Notes: generated by a model from the letters alone, not told the origin. Positions 9,260 to 19,993 are shown, counted from the stretch's first letter. The stretch is DNA of 64,000 bases from DATDIC01 sp963777625 (GCA_963777625.1 CAVZRO010000008.1:186001-250000), one strand, 5' to 3'. Numbers and translations: made by a program.

Positions 9260-10183
9260 TTAGACTGCTTGGTCGCTTCCAGCATCCGCCGCACCGCCCC
9301 GAACCAACTCCAGTGCCCGCGCGTAGACCACCCGTTTCGGCAGACCGGTTGCCGCCGCAACCAGTGCCGCCGCGTCCTTCACGCTGTTTCCCGCCAGCGC
9401 GGCCGCCAGCCGTTCGTCTAGCTCCTCGGCCTCCGCAGCTTCGGCCGGCGCCGGCCCGATCAGCACGGTGATCTCCCCCCGAGCCGGCTGCGCGGCATAC
9501 TGGGCCGCCAGCTCGGGCAGAGTCCCCCGGCGGACCTCCTCGAACCGCTTGGTCAGTTCGCGCGCGACGGCCGCCGGGCGAGCGCCGAACAAATCGGTCA
9601 TGTCCGCCAGCGTCTCGGCCAGCCGGTGCGGCGCCTCGAACCAGATCAGCGTCGCCGCCAGTCCTGCCTGCTCGGCGGCGCGCAATCTGCCGAAGGCCGC
9701 CCGTCGGGCGCTCTGCCGTGGCGGCGGGAATCCCAGGAACATGAATGGCTGCGGCGGTAGCCCCGACAGCACCAGCGCCGTCACCGCCGCGTTCGGTCCC
9801 GGCACTGCGGTGACGGCGATCCCTGCTTCGATCGCCGCCCGTACCAGCCGATAGCCGGGATCGGAGACGACCGGTGTGCCCGCATCGGACACCAGGGCCA
9901 CGCGCCGCCCGGCCCGCAACGCGGCCAGCACGCCGGGGATCGCGGCGTCCTCGTTATGTTCGTGCAGCGACCGGGTCCGCGCCCGCACGCCCAGCGCGCC
10001 CAGCAGCCGGGCGGTGTGCCGCGTGTCCTCGCACAGCACCAGGTCGGCCGATGCCAATGCCGTGCGCGCCCGCGCCGAAATATCATCGAGGTTGCCGATC
10101 GGCGTGGAAACAAGCACAAGACCAGCTCGATCCTGGTCCGATGCGTTGTCTTCGGGAGATGCGGCACATGCTTCGTCGGACAT
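9260..10183 (-). CDS. rsmI: 16S rRNA 2'-O-ribose C1402 methyltransferase RsmI
   Basis: A 307-residue SAM-dependent methyltransferase of the tetrapyrrole-methylase fold that methylates the ribose of C1402 in 16S rRNA. Typical RsmI stretches are VLVSTPIGNLDDISARA, LCEDTRHTARLLGALGV, VALVSDAGTPVVSDPGYRLV and AVPGPNAAVTAL. The N-terminus has about 20 residues more than usual before VLVSTP, so the true start may be a little later. The start overlaps the divergent lppC start by 16 nt, so the two genes must have promoters inside each other. rsmI beside lppC is a common arrangement in alphaproteobacteria. Confidence 0.93.
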   Translation of the reverse strand: MSDEACAASPEDNASDQDRAGLVLVSTPIGNLDDISARARTALASADLVLCEDTRHTARLLGALGVRARTRSLHEHNEDAAIPGVLAALRAGRRVALVSDAGTPVVSDPGYRLVRAAIEAGIAVTAVPGPNAAVTALVLSGLPPQPFMFLGFPPPRQSARRAAFGRLRAAEQAGLAATLIWFEAPHRLAETLADMTDLFGARPAAVARELTKRFEEVRRGTLPELAAQYAAQPARGEITVLIGPAPAEAAEAEELDERLAAALAGNSVKDAAALVAAATGLPKRVVYARALELVRGGAADAGSDQAV

Positions 10184-11394
10184 TCCTGCTCCTGGCCGGA
10201 ACCGCGGGACTGGCGGGTTGTACTGGTTATCCGCCGCCCGGCGCGCATTACGGCGCGCCGTCCAGCCTGGCGCCGGGACAAAGCGCCGGTCAACGCGCCG
10301 GGGGCAAGGTGGCCATCCTTCTGCCGCTCAGCGGGCCGCATGCGGAGCTAGGCCAGCCGTTGCAGCAGGCGGCGCAGCTCGCGCTGCAACAGCCGGGGTC
10401 GCCGGCGCTGATCTCGCAGGACACCGCGGGATCGCCCGAAGGTGCCGCGCAGGCGGCCCGCACCGTGCTGGCCGGTGGCGCGAGCATTATCCTTGGGCCG
10501 CTGACCGCGTCCGAGGTCGCCGCGTCTGCCCCGATCGCCCGCGGCGCCCATGTGCCCATGCTCGCTTTTTCCAACGATCCGGCGATTGCTCAGGCCGGCG
10601 TCTGGCCGCTCGGCATTACCCCCGGCCAGCAGGTGCGCCGGCTGGTTGCCGCCGCCCAGCAGGCAGGGAAATCGCGATGGGCGGCCTTGCTGCCGGACAA
10701 CGATTTTGGCCACGCGATGGGATCGGCGCTCAGCCAGGCTGCGACGGCGGAGGGGCTGGACCCCCCGAGTATCCATTTCCACGGCAGCGGCATGGGTCCC
10801 ATCAGCCAGGCGGTGCGCGAACTGTCCGACTATGACTCCCGCTGGGCGCCGATTCAGAGCCAGATTCGCGCCGCTCGGGCGGAAGGAACGTCGGAAGGAA
10901 GGCGCCGAGCGCAGCAATTGTCCGGATCGGTCCTGCCGCCGCCACCGTTCGACGCGCTGCTGCTCGCCGATACGGGCGAGGCGCTGACCGAGATGGCGGC
11001 CGTGCTGCCGTACTACTTCGTCACCCAGCCGGCGGTGCGATACATGGGACCGTCGCTTTGGGGGGATCCGCGCAGCGGTGCCGGCCAGTTTGGCGGCGCG
11101 TGGTATGCGGCACCGGACCCGGCGGCGCGGGCCAATTTCGTTTCCGCCTATAGCGCACGCTACGGTGGGCCACCGCCAGGCGTTGCCGACATCGCGTTCG
11201 ACGCCGCCTCCATCGCACGGGTCACCGCAACCAGCGCCGTGTCGTTGACAAATCCGGCCGGCTTCACCGGCGCGGACGGGTGGCTGGCGCTGCTACCCGA
11301 CGGCCAGGTGCACCGCGGCCTGGCCGTGTTCCAGGTCGGTCCTGGTGGCGGCGAAGTGATCCAGCCCGCGCCGACCGGAGCATCCGGCGCGTAA
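10168..11394 (+). CDS. LppC-family lipoprotein (penicillin-binding protein activator)
   Basis: A 408-residue putative lipoprotein. The start at 10168 gives MLRRTFLLLAGTAGLAGC, a signal peptide ending in a lipobox with Cys as the acylated residue, and has GGGAG 9 nt upstream. After a Pro/Gly/Ala linker comes VAILLPLSGPHAELGQPL, typical of the periplasmic-binding-protein fold of LppC/YraM (LpoA C-terminal domain). LpoA activates the peptidoglycan synthase PBP1A in E. coli. In alphaproteobacteria the TPR half of LpoA is absent, as here. The role is inferred from the family and from its place beside rsmI. Confidence 0.8.
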   Translation: MLRRTFLLLAGTAGLAGCTGYPPPGAHYGAPSSLAPGQSAGQRAGGKVAILLPLSGPHAELGQPLQQAAQLALQQPGSPALISQDTAGSPEGAAQAARTVLAGGASIILGPLTASEVAASAPIARGAHVPMLAFSNDPAIAQAGVWPLGITPGQQVRRLVAAAQQAGKSRWAALLPDNDFGHAMGSALSQAATAEGLDPPSIHFHGSGMGPISQAVRELSDYDSRWAPIQSQIRAARAEGTSEGRRRAQQLSGSVLPPPPFDALLLADTGEALTEMAAVLPYYFVTQPAVRYMGPSLWGDPRSGAGQFGGAWYAAPDPAARANFVSAYSARYGGPPPGVADIAFDAASIARVTATSAVSLTNPAGFTGADGWLALLPDGQVHRGLAVFQVGPGGGEVIQPAPTGASGA

Positions 11395-11467
11395 TAACGG
11401 GAAAACCAATCACGTCCGGCGATGCGCGCGAAGGTCCGCGGCGGCCCCGATGCATGTCACGCCGAGG

Positions 11468-12070
11468 TCACATAGGCGGCGTCAGCCCGTTCTTCCCCAC
11501 CGAGACATTGGTGGCTACCAGCGTACCGCTGGAACTCTTTTGCGCCGTGATGATGACGTGGGACCCCGGCGTGAGCATGTCACGTGTGCCGGGCTCATAT
11601 GTAATGATCGGCGCATTGGGGGGTACCACCAGCTTCTTCTCGCCCCCTTTGTACTCCACCGTAAGCGTACGTCCGTTGGTGCCGACGACATTGGCGGCGG
11701 TGCCGTTGGTCATGCTGCTCTGGGGTCGCAGGTCCCACGGATGGCTCCCCTCCCCGACGCCACGCCTGCTCTCGGGAAATACCTGCACCTCCAGCGCGCG
11801 CAACGTGCCGTCAGGCTCCGTGACAGCCGCGGTGCCAATGTAAGTCCCCGATTTGATATCGGATATCTGCGCCGGGACAATCTCCGTGACGGGAAGCTTC
11901 TCAGGCAAGCTGATGGAGAGCTTGTCGCCGTCGCGCGATGTTACCTGCAGCAACGTGGCATTGACCGCATCGACCGTTCCCCGGATGTGTACTGTCGCCG
12001 GCGACTGAGCCGCGGCATAAGTCGCGACCAGGCAGCAAAAGCCACTCATCATCAAACTGCGACGTAGCAT
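11468..12070 (-). CDS. Exported protein of unknown function, DUF5666-like
   Basis: A 200-residue protein with a signal peptide (MLRRSLMMSGFCCLVATYAAAQ, cleavage probably after AAA) followed by short beta-rich repeats such as HIRGTVDAVNATLLQVTSRD and VVGTNGRTLTVEYKGGEKKL. The pattern of GTV-x-x-V-x-x-x-x-L-x-V units resembles DUF5666-type OB-fold proteins, but this is only a resemblance. The ATG at 12070 has GGAGG 7 nt upstream and is preferred to the frame start at 12184. It probably acts in the periplasm. No partner is evident among the neighbours. Confidence 0.6.
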   Translation of the reverse strand: MLRRSLMMSGFCCLVATYAAAQSPATVHIRGTVDAVNATLLQVTSRDGDKLSISLPEKLPVTEIVPAQISDIKSGTYIGTAAVTEPDGTLRALEVQVFPESRRGVGEGSHPWDLRPQSSMTNGTAANVVGTNGRTLTVEYKGGEKKLVVPPNAPIITYEPGTRDMLTPGSHVIITAQKSSSGTLVATNVSVGKNGLTPPM

Positions 12071-12143
12071 GCCGTTTCCTCCAAGTTTCCAAAACAGGAT
12101 AGACGCGAGCAATGCGGCGTTATTCCAGGCGAACCGCCGGACC

Positions 12144-12953
12144 TCAAACGAAGTCGCGCGCGCGCTGCAGATCTTCCAGCACACCGGGATGGGAGATCAG
12201 CAGCACCTCGTCGAAACCGAGCTGTTCGATCCGCTTCATTCGCCGGCGAGCCTCGGCGGGCGGGCAGATCAGCGACACGTGCGCCAGTCGGGCCAGTTCG
12301 GCGGAGTCCGGGCGCTCGCTGAGATCGACGGCGACATTGGCGAGCACCGCGTTGGTCCCGCCGGCATCGCGATAAAGCTGCATTCCCTTTTCCAGATCCT
12401 CCCAACTGCTGAACCGGCCTGACGGCGTCCAGCCCTGGCATTCCTTTGCCGCGTAGCCGATCCAGCGCGCACTGCGCCAGGCGCCGAGCAGAATCGGCGG
12501 CCCGCCTTCGCATCCAGGCCACGGCGACAAGGCGCCCCCATTCACTGAATCGCCGCGCCAGGTTCGCCGCATGATATCGAGCGATTGCATCAGCGTGCGG
12601 AAACGGTGGTCGTAATCGGCGCCGAGCAACTCGAAATCCGCGCGCGTCGAGCCGCTGCCGACACCAAGTCGCAGCCGGTTGCCCGACAAGGCCTGCACCG
12701 ACTGCACGCGATGGGCCAGCTCGATCGGGTTTCGCAGTGGTACCTGCAGTACGGCGATGCCCAGTTCCACGCGCTGCGTCACGGTGGCGATTGCGGCCAG
12801 CGCAGTCAGAGGATCCAGCGTCGCGTGCCCGCGGCCCAGCGCATCGCCCACCCAGATTCCCGGAAACCCGCTCGCCTCCAGCCGGCGAGCGTAGTCGGCC
12901 ATCCAGCCGGCTAGTTCGCTGGTCGTTTGCGCTCCGGGCGTGAGCCGTATCAT
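12144..12953 (-). CDS. LLM-class flavin-dependent oxidoreductase
   Basis: A 269-residue luciferase-like monooxygenase-fold protein. Characteristic parts are LEASGFPGIWVGDAL, ATVTQRVELGIAVLQVP and RLRLGVGSGSTRADFELLG. The family uses FMN or F420 in a TIM-barrel to oxidise varied substrates; the substrate cannot be told from the sequence. It is shorter than many members (about 300-350) but complete at both ends. It ends 73 nt before the exported protein on the same strand, so they may be cotranscribed. The 250 nt between it and lepA hold nothing I recognise. Confidence 0.8.
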   Translation of the reverse strand: MIRLTPGAQTTSELAGWMADYARRLEASGFPGIWVGDALGRGHATLDPLTALAAIATVTQRVELGIAVLQVPLRNPIELAHRVQSVQALSGNRLRLGVGSGSTRADFELLGADYDHRFRTLMQSLDIMRRTWRGDSVNGGALSPWPGCEGGPPILLGAWRSARWIGYAAKECQGWTPSGRFSSWEDLEKGMQLYRDAGGTNAVLANVAVDLSERPDSAELARLAHVSLICPPAEARRRMKRIEQLGFDEVLLISHPGVLEDLQRARDFV

Positions 12954-13204
12954 GCCGCTCGACTCTCATGTCTCAACTCCGGTTGCAGCGTCGCAGGCTA
13001 ACTTGCTCGATTTGCCGGCACCAGATCGCGGTGCCCGATCGTCGGGCCGCAGTAGGGGGCAGTGAAGCGAGGTCACCGAATTCCTGCGCGCCGTCGCCCG
13101 CCGGCGAAGGCAGGAACAACAGGCCAAGGGACATCCAGGCTGGCTTCGGGGCGGGTTTACTCCTATCTGATCGCCGAACCCCGACCCCTCCGGCCCCCAA
13201 ACGC

Positions 13205-15010
<1,806 letters not shown>

Positions 15011-15040
15011 GGTTGCCGGTTGGTATAAGTCCCGCTCGCG

Positions 15041-15130
15041 GGAGGGATGGCCGAGCGGTTTAAGGCGCACGCTTGGAAAGCGTGTGTACGTGCAAGCGTA
15101 CCGTGGGTTCGAATCCCACTCCCTCCGCCA
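15041..15130 (+). tRNA. tRNA-Ser (GGA anticodon), CCA encoded
   Basis: A 90-nt tRNA. The acceptor arms GGAGGGA (15041-15047) and TCCCTCC (15120-15126) pair, followed by discriminator G and an encoded CCA. The anticodon stem-loop CGCTTGGAAAGCG presents GGA, a long variable arm follows as expected for serine, and the T-loop GGGTTCGAATCCC is present. The recombinase gene begins its 3' part immediately after the tRNA end, so the 3' end of this tRNA is the likely insertion site of the following island. Confidence 0.97.
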
Positions 15131-16594
15131 TTTCAGAACAGAACTGCGAACGCCGGGCGTGGCGGGCTTTACGCCGGCAGCGGCAGTCGGCGTCTGGAGC
15201 AGGTTACTTTTCGAGCCGATAATGCGGACCTCGCGGTCTGCCACTTCGACACGCTGCGCGAGCGCGCGGAGATGGTCGCGGCGATAGCCGCCACCATCGA
15301 TCCTGATGCGCTCCCTGGCCGTTCTGGCGAGCTTCTGGACCATTTGGGGCGTGACGGCCTGATGGGCTGACAACTCCAGCATCGCGGTGGCGCGCGCGGC
15401 GTCGGCCTGCGCTTGGTCGCGGATGGCCTTGAGGCTTGCGACGCGCTCCTTCAGCGCCGGGTCGTCGAGATCGGCGACGCCGGCCTCGATGACGTCATAG
15501 AGCCGCTTGAGGCGTAGGTCGGTTTCGGCCGCCCGTTTGTTCAGTTCGGCAATGTGCTCGCGGCGGCGCGAAGCGCGTTCCTGTCGGCGGTCAAGAACGG
15601 ACGCGAGCACTTCCTCGAGACGCTGCGGCTGAAGCAACCGATCCGCGATGTGTTCGGCAACCAAGTTGTCCAGCTTCTCCATTGGGATCGAGCGGCCTTT
15701 GCAGTCGGTCTCGCCTTGCCGCGCCTTGATCGAGCAGGTGTAGTACCGATACCGCCCTCCCTTCCCGGTCCTGAGCGTCATGGCACCGCCGCAGCCGGCA
15801 CAGGAGCAGATGCCGGTAAGGAGGGTCGGGCCGCTCACGACGCGCGCCGGCGTGACCTTTGGATTGCGGGCGCGCAGATGCGCTTGCACGGCGTCGAAAG
15901 TCGCCTGATCGATCAGCGGCGGCACCTCGATGGTGACGATCTCACTGGCGGGCTTCAGCGCCTTGTTCTTGGCGCGCTTGTTGAACTCGTGGCGGCCGAT
16001 ATAGGTCGTCCGCGTCAGGATGCGGTGGACCTGGCCAACGCCCCAGCGTCCGCCGTCGCGGGTGAAGATGCGACGTTGGTTGAGATAGGCCGCGATGTTC
16101 TTGACGCCCGGCGGCAATGAACCGTTCCAGAAGCCTTGCCGCGCGTTCTCTTTCAGGGCGCGCAGGACATGCTTGGCGTTCTCCTTCGACTGATACTCGT
16201 CGAACAGTGCCATGATCTGCCGCATCATGACGTGCATCGGATCGTCGCCCATCTCCTGGGTGATGGAGACAAGCCGGACGCCGTTCTTCGCCAGCCTGCG
16301 GACGTAGAACTCAAGCTCGAAGTGATCTCGGAAGAAGCGCGAGAAGCTGTGGACGATGACGATATCGAACGGCGCGGGCTTGCTCGTGCCCGCCTCGATC
16401 ATTTGCTGGAATTCGGGCCGGCGATCATTGGTGGCGGACGCGCCCGGCTCGACATAAAGCTCGATGAGCTGATACCCGCGCGCGGCGCAGTAGGCTTCGC
16501 CCTGGCGTTTCTGATCCGGAATCGAGACATCGTGCTCGGCCTGCCGCGCCGTCGAGACGCGCAGATACAAGGCGGCGCGCAACGGCACGGTCAT
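15131..16594 (-). CDS. Large serine recombinase (site-specific integrase), 3' end open into the tRNA
   Basis: From ATG at 16594 the product reads LRAALYLRVSTARQAEHDVS, where Ser14 is the catalytic serine, then a resolvase domain (about 5-150), a Recombinase domain (about 160-260) with GVGQVHRILTRTTYIGR, a zinc-ribbon with two Cys pairs (CSCAGCGG and a later C-x8-C) and a coiled coil (about 345-420). Such enzymes integrate and excise mobile elements without a host factor. The recombinase-like part ends near 15160. There is no stop: the frame continues antisense through tRNA-Ser and into lepA until 14219, so the coordinate given marks the island edge, not a stop codon. In the excised circle the gene would have a different 3' end. 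Confidence 0.85.
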
Positions 16595-16612
16595 CGCGAT
16601 TGTCCTCTCAGA

Positions 16613-16831
16613 TCATCGGCTCGGCCCGAACAGCTCATCGAAAAGGTTGCCGAACCATGCCTCGAACACGTCCAGCTCGGCGTCGGTGATTGGCACAGGG
16701 TCGGGCCAATCGTCCGTAACGATCCACGTATCAAGATCGTGCCTGGGCGGCCGGCCGATGCGCGGCCAGGGTTCTGGCTCAATGTAAAGATCATCGGGCA
16801 GAACGCCCAAGCTGGCGCGGGGTCGGGACAT
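16613..16831 (-). CDS. Small acidic hypothetical protein upstream of the recombinase
   Basis: A 72-residue acidic product (MSRPRASLGVLPDDLYIEPE, later VPITDAELDVFEAWFGNLFD). I recognise no domain. It lies 18 nt before the recombinase start on the same strand, so the two probably share a transcript. Acidic small proteins in this position could be recombination directionality or regulatory factors, but that is only an inference. I chose ATG at 16831 because the ten residues before it in the frame look non-coding. Confidence 0.55.
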   Translation of the reverse strand: MSRPRASLGVLPDDLYIEPEPWPRIGRPPRHDLDTWIVTDDWPDPVPITDAELDVFEAWFGNLFDELFGPSR

Positions 16832-17079
16832 CCCCGCAGTATCGCGCCGCTCCGCTCCCAAGCGAACGACCGATTTCTATCCGCCAGCGCCCCTGTCCCT
16901 TCCGGCAGATCGGTCATGAAGGGAGCGCCTGCGCTTATTTCGAGTCTTGATCGCTTGGCGAGCCTTCGCCGGGCCGGCGACGGCCGGTCAAGGCCGAAGC
17001 CGCGAAGCGGTGGCGCGGAACGCGCCAGCCTTGACGGGCTGGCGGCGGTCCGGCCTGCTCGCGCCAAAGCGGTCATGGC

Positions 17080-17230
17080 TCGGCTCGCCTTGCGCGACAG
17101 CGTGAGCGGCAGGTCCAGTTCAACTCGGTCGTGCATGACCTTCGGCGTGATGCGGCCGCGCTCGCCGCGTTCGAGTCGCACCAAGCCGTAGCCTTCCATG
17201 GTCCGCAGGGCGCGCGAGAGGTTCGTCTAC
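17080..17230 (-). pseudogene. C-terminal relic of a TumA/HVO_A0114-like HTH antitoxin
   Basis: The frame reads NLSRALRTMEGYGLVRLERG and then RVELDLPLTLS, which is the C-terminal winged-helix part of the HVO_A0114/TumA family of putative DNA-binding proteins. The N-terminal half and the start codon are missing; a stop lies just upstream of the first recognisable residues. The reading frame stays open for a long way beyond the usual end, toward 16591, which is unlikely to be real protein. The preceding sequence in another frame resembles TumE, so a toxin-antitoxin pair appears to have been collapsed by a deletion. Confidence 0.5.
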
Positions 17231-17350
17231 CGTCGTCCAAAAATTGGCGAGCAGCGTCGCCGCGTCCCGATACTCGTAAGCCCTGATCGTCCGCAGCCGG
17301 TGCCGATGGTCCAGCGGCTCACCGCTTTGGGTGGTCGTGGGATAGGCGGA
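17226..17350 (-). pseudogene. Possible TumE-like toxin C-terminal relic
   Basis: This frame encodes GEPLDHRHRLRTIRAYEYRD followed by AATLLANFWTTV. The order of a D-H-R-H stretch, an aromatic turn and a final LL-x-x-FW segment resembles the end of TumE/DUF6516-type toxins, which are normally encoded just before an HVO_A0114-like HTH protein. The frame shifts at about 17226-17232 into the TumA-like relic, and the N-terminal half is absent. The identification is tentative and rests partly on that neighbour. Confidence 0.35.
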
Positions 17351-17774
17351 TGGCGCTCGGCGCATTGATATCATTGAACTTTCAGCTAGAAGCGCCAGCA
17401 GAGGGTGTCCGGCGGGAATCTAAAAATCTCAATCTCTTCAGAGACATCCGACCGACGGCTATCCAGCCTATTCTCTTGCCGTCCGTTTTCCTCCATGCCT
17501 TCCTGCCCCGCGGCGATCTTTGGAATGAGCCTTGGTTGCGAATCAGGCCACGAACGACGACGTGAATTTCCGACACTCAATCTGCAGTCCAAGTCCGTTT
17601 TCCGAGGCTTCCGTTTGCCGGCAAGTTACCGCCAATATGCAGGATCAAGTGCAGCGAACCCGCCGACACTCAGCATTGGCCGTGTCGACCTGCATAGGTC
17701 CGGGCGCAATCGGCTGGTCGACATCAGCAACGATGAAACGCAATCGCGCTGCGCAGCGGTCAAGGACTATGGGA

Positions 17775-18260
17775 TCAGCTTCGATCGGGCTGAACAACCC
17801 AGACGGCGGGATCGATTGCTATCACGCGGTCGACAAGCGACCACGACACAGTGTCCCACACTGCACCTTGATCGCGCGATTTGATCATTGCTTCGCGTAC
17901 GAGCGTCGGATTTACGACCGGTCCTTCGAGCCGCTTCCAAACGTCGTACATTTGGTCCCAAAGGCTAAACACGCGTGTGCGAGGATCAGCTTTTCCAGCG
18001 AGCCGACGTACGAGACGACCAACAAATCTTGAAAACTTTATGCCGACAAACGCAATCACGATGAACGCATATATGCCGGCAAGCCACAGCCCAAGCGCCG
18101 TATAATCCCAATGAACCGAAGCCCATATCGCAGCGATGGGAAAGGCCAAAGCCCACCAGAACCACATATTCCAGCGCTCGAAAACTTCGTTCCAGTCGAC
18201 CTTCATCATTTCAGCCAGATTACCTTGGGCTTTGATATATCGGCCGTGGATTCCGAGCAT
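17775..18260 (-). CDS. Hypothetical two-pass membrane protein
   Basis: A 161-residue protein of no family I know. It has two adjacent hydrophobic segments (MWFWWALAFPIAAIWASVHW and ALGLWLAGIYAFIVIAFVGI, about residues 32-75) followed by a basic stretch and a soluble C-terminal half containing FSLWDQMYDVWKRLEG. The start is uncertain: ATG at 18260, or an ATG pair about 18 codons later. GC content is lower than in the flanking housekeeping genes, which agrees with its place in the tRNA-Ser island. The 17380-17774 interval downstream holds only short open frames that I cannot support. Confidence 0.5.
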   Translation of the reverse strand: MLGIHGRYIKAQGNLAEMMKVDWNEVFERWNMWFWWALAFPIAAIWASVHWDYTALGLWLAGIYAFIVIAFVGIKFSRFVGRLVRRLAGKADPRTRVFSLWDQMYDVWKRLEGPVVNPTLVREAMIKSRDQGAVWDTVSWSLVDRVIAIDPAVWVVQPDRS

Positions 18261-18330
18261 CGGATCACGTTTCCCCGGCAGCCAAGTCTCCTTCAGAACT
18301 CGCCAAATGCGCTAAGCTCACGCGAAATCG

Positions 18331-18606
18331 TCATATCAAGAAAATCCAATCCAGCACCGGATGGCGGAGATAAGGTCTGTTCAAATAGCTGGCAATTGTG
18401 GAGTGCAAACTCTCTTTATCAAAGCCGGTATAGTGCTCGCTCCGAATGCCTTCCGTAAATGCACGTTTGGGATCGTGCCGTGTCCAAAGGATATGTTGTG
18501 CCTTTTCAATCCTCTCCTTTTCTTGCGGGGAAATTTCTTCTTCGCTGTTTAAGCGCCAGCGTGTAGCGTATCCGGCGCAACGGAATACCAGGCGGAATAA
18601 ATAATT
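18331..18606 (-). pseudogene. Protein-like open frame without a start codon
   Basis: This frame reads NSEEEISPQEKERIEKAQHI, then DPKRAFTEGIRSEHYTGFD and NRPYLRHPVLDWIF before a stop at 18331-18333. The residue pattern and lower GC look like genuine coding sequence, but the frame opens at a TGA near 18606 and has no ATG, GTG or TTG in a sensible place. An ATG in the neighbouring frame (MKLFIPPGIPLRR) suggests a frameshift near 18550. No family is recognised. It is probably a decayed gene cotranscribed with 17775-18260. Confidence 0.35.
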
Positions 18607-18615
18607 TCATGCGAG

Positions 18616-18822
18616 TTATCGAGTTCGTTCGCAGAGACGGTCTTCATCTTCTCTAAGTCGCAAGCTCTCTGCAATACAACGCTCTGCCAACTGGTCCATA
18701 AGCCAGCGCATTTGCGACCAAGCGTAAGATTTGGTCGGTTTCTCTATCCTATTATTGATCCACTCGCGGGCAATCGATGAAGCCGACGTTTGAGTCAGTG
18801 GCTCCGGGTGCGACGAATACAT
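18616..18822 (-). CDS. Small hypothetical protein
   Basis: A 68-residue hydrophilic product containing SSIAREWINNRIEKPTKSYA and LRLREDEDRLCERTR. No domain is recognised. ATG at 18822 is preceded by AAAGGGA at a spacing of about 7 nt, a better start than the GTG at 18843. It has the same lower GC as the other unknown genes of this part of the island and lies directly upstream of the start-less frame at 18331-18606, with which it may once have formed one gene. Confidence 0.4.
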   Translation of the reverse strand: MYSSHPEPLTQTSASSIAREWINNRIEKPTKSYAWSQMRWLMDQLAERCIAESLRLREDEDRLCERTR

Positions 18823-19003
18823 TGGCGGTCCCTTTGAGCACACGTTACCGCAGTGGCGGCATCAGCACATCCTGATTCTGGGGGGCATCTGACGCCTTGG
18901 AGAACCCCCGCCTGTGCCAGGTAGGCCTGTAGCGACTGCCGCGACCGTCACCTCCGTGCCGCTTTCGGCGCCGCAGTTACAGCTTCGGCGGCTGAGGTGT
19001 AGA

Positions 19004-19993
19004 ATGCCGTCCATGCCGAGCTATGAATGCTTGTTGGCGCATCTGCGCACGGAGTCCGGCCTCTATGTGTTGGGGGCTGGCGCCTCGGCCGGCGTCGCTC
19101 CACTCGGCCGATCCTTCTTGACGGCAGCGCCTCTGGATTTTCTACGGAACTTGACCGGCTTCTCCGCAGAAATACCAAATCACTCTGCCTTGACGCGGCA
19201 AATACTCGAAAATTCGCGCGGCATCACGATCGCAGACATATATCCGGGAAGGGAGATCCGCCCCGGTAGTTGGGATTACCCTTACAGGGAGATATTGCAA
19301 AGGATACCGGGGTACTATGCTCGAATTCTGCTGAAGCATTTGCTGGCAAAGGCCAATTTCTCGGCACTCCAAAGTGACAGCTACGGCGTGTTTGATTTTT
19401 TCAGGCCGTCTGTGATCGCCAACTACAATCATGACGGTTTGGCGACCCGCTTCTGCGGACGGCGGCATCGAGTTCTGGATATGCACGGAAGCGTTGGAAG
19501 AGAGTTTGGATCACCGAAGATCGAGGCGTTGATAGAGCAAGTCCGCGAATATCATCTGCCGGAAGCATCCGACGGCATTCTCATGGGCATTCCAAAATCG
19601 CCATGGCGAGATCGAGAGCTTGTGTTGAAGTTATTGGAAATAGGGCGCTTCCGTCCGGCGTTCATAGCCATCATCGGCTACAGTTTCGCCAGGAACGCCG
19701 AAGGACACGACGATCATGTTTCCTTGGAGTATTTCGAGCACAGGTTCAGATACTTCCGAGGGCCGGTCTACGTGATCGATCCCGAGCCTGATTACCTGCG
19801 CGAAATGCTGTCAGAGCGCCTTAAATTAAGGGGCATCATCGGCGTTCGCGCTCGATGGAATGTCCTTGCGCACGCCTTTATGAAGTCGCTACGCGCGCCG
19901 TGTGGGTGCGGGAGACGATCCATCAACTACGATTACGAGAGCCTGCTGGATATCCATGGTGGCGGTATCGCTTTTCCGCTCGTTAACGAATAG
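19004..19993 (+). CDS. Stand-alone SIR2-like protein
   Basis: A 329-residue protein with the marks of the SIR2 Rossmann fold: VLGAGASAGVAPLG (GAGAS at 24-28, NAD-binding), ANYNHDGLA (Asn140 and Asp144, comparable to the N-Y-D of bacterial SIR2-like proteins), DMHGSV (His161, the position of the catalytic histidine) and IAIIGYSFAR (224-230). It lacks the four-cysteine zinc site of true sirtuins. The start at 19004 has GAGG six nt upstream. SIR2-like proteins of this kind are often NAD-depleting effectors of anti-phage defence, and this one lies in an integrase island with toxin-antitoxin modules. No partner gene is adjacent. Defence is an inference. Confidence 0.7.
   Translation: MPSMPSYECLLAHLRTESGLYVLGAGASAGVAPLGRSFLTAAPLDFLRNLTGFSAEIPNHSALTRQILENSRGITIADIYPGREIRPGSWDYPYREILQRIPGYYARILLKHLLAKANFSALQSDSYGVFDFFRPSVIANYNHDGLATRFCGRRHRVLDMHGSVGREFGSPKIEALIEQVREYHLPEASDGILMGIPKSPWRDRELVLKLLEIGRFRPAFIAIIGYSFARNAEGHDDHVSLEYFEHRFRYFRGPVYVIDPEPDYLREMLSERLKLRGIIGVRARWNVLAHAFMKSLRAPCGCGRRSINYDYESLLDIHGGGIAFPLVNE

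Noticed and set aside
17382..17774. Several overlapping short open frames
   Set aside because: None has a convincing start or pattern; the stretch may hold decayed island sequence.
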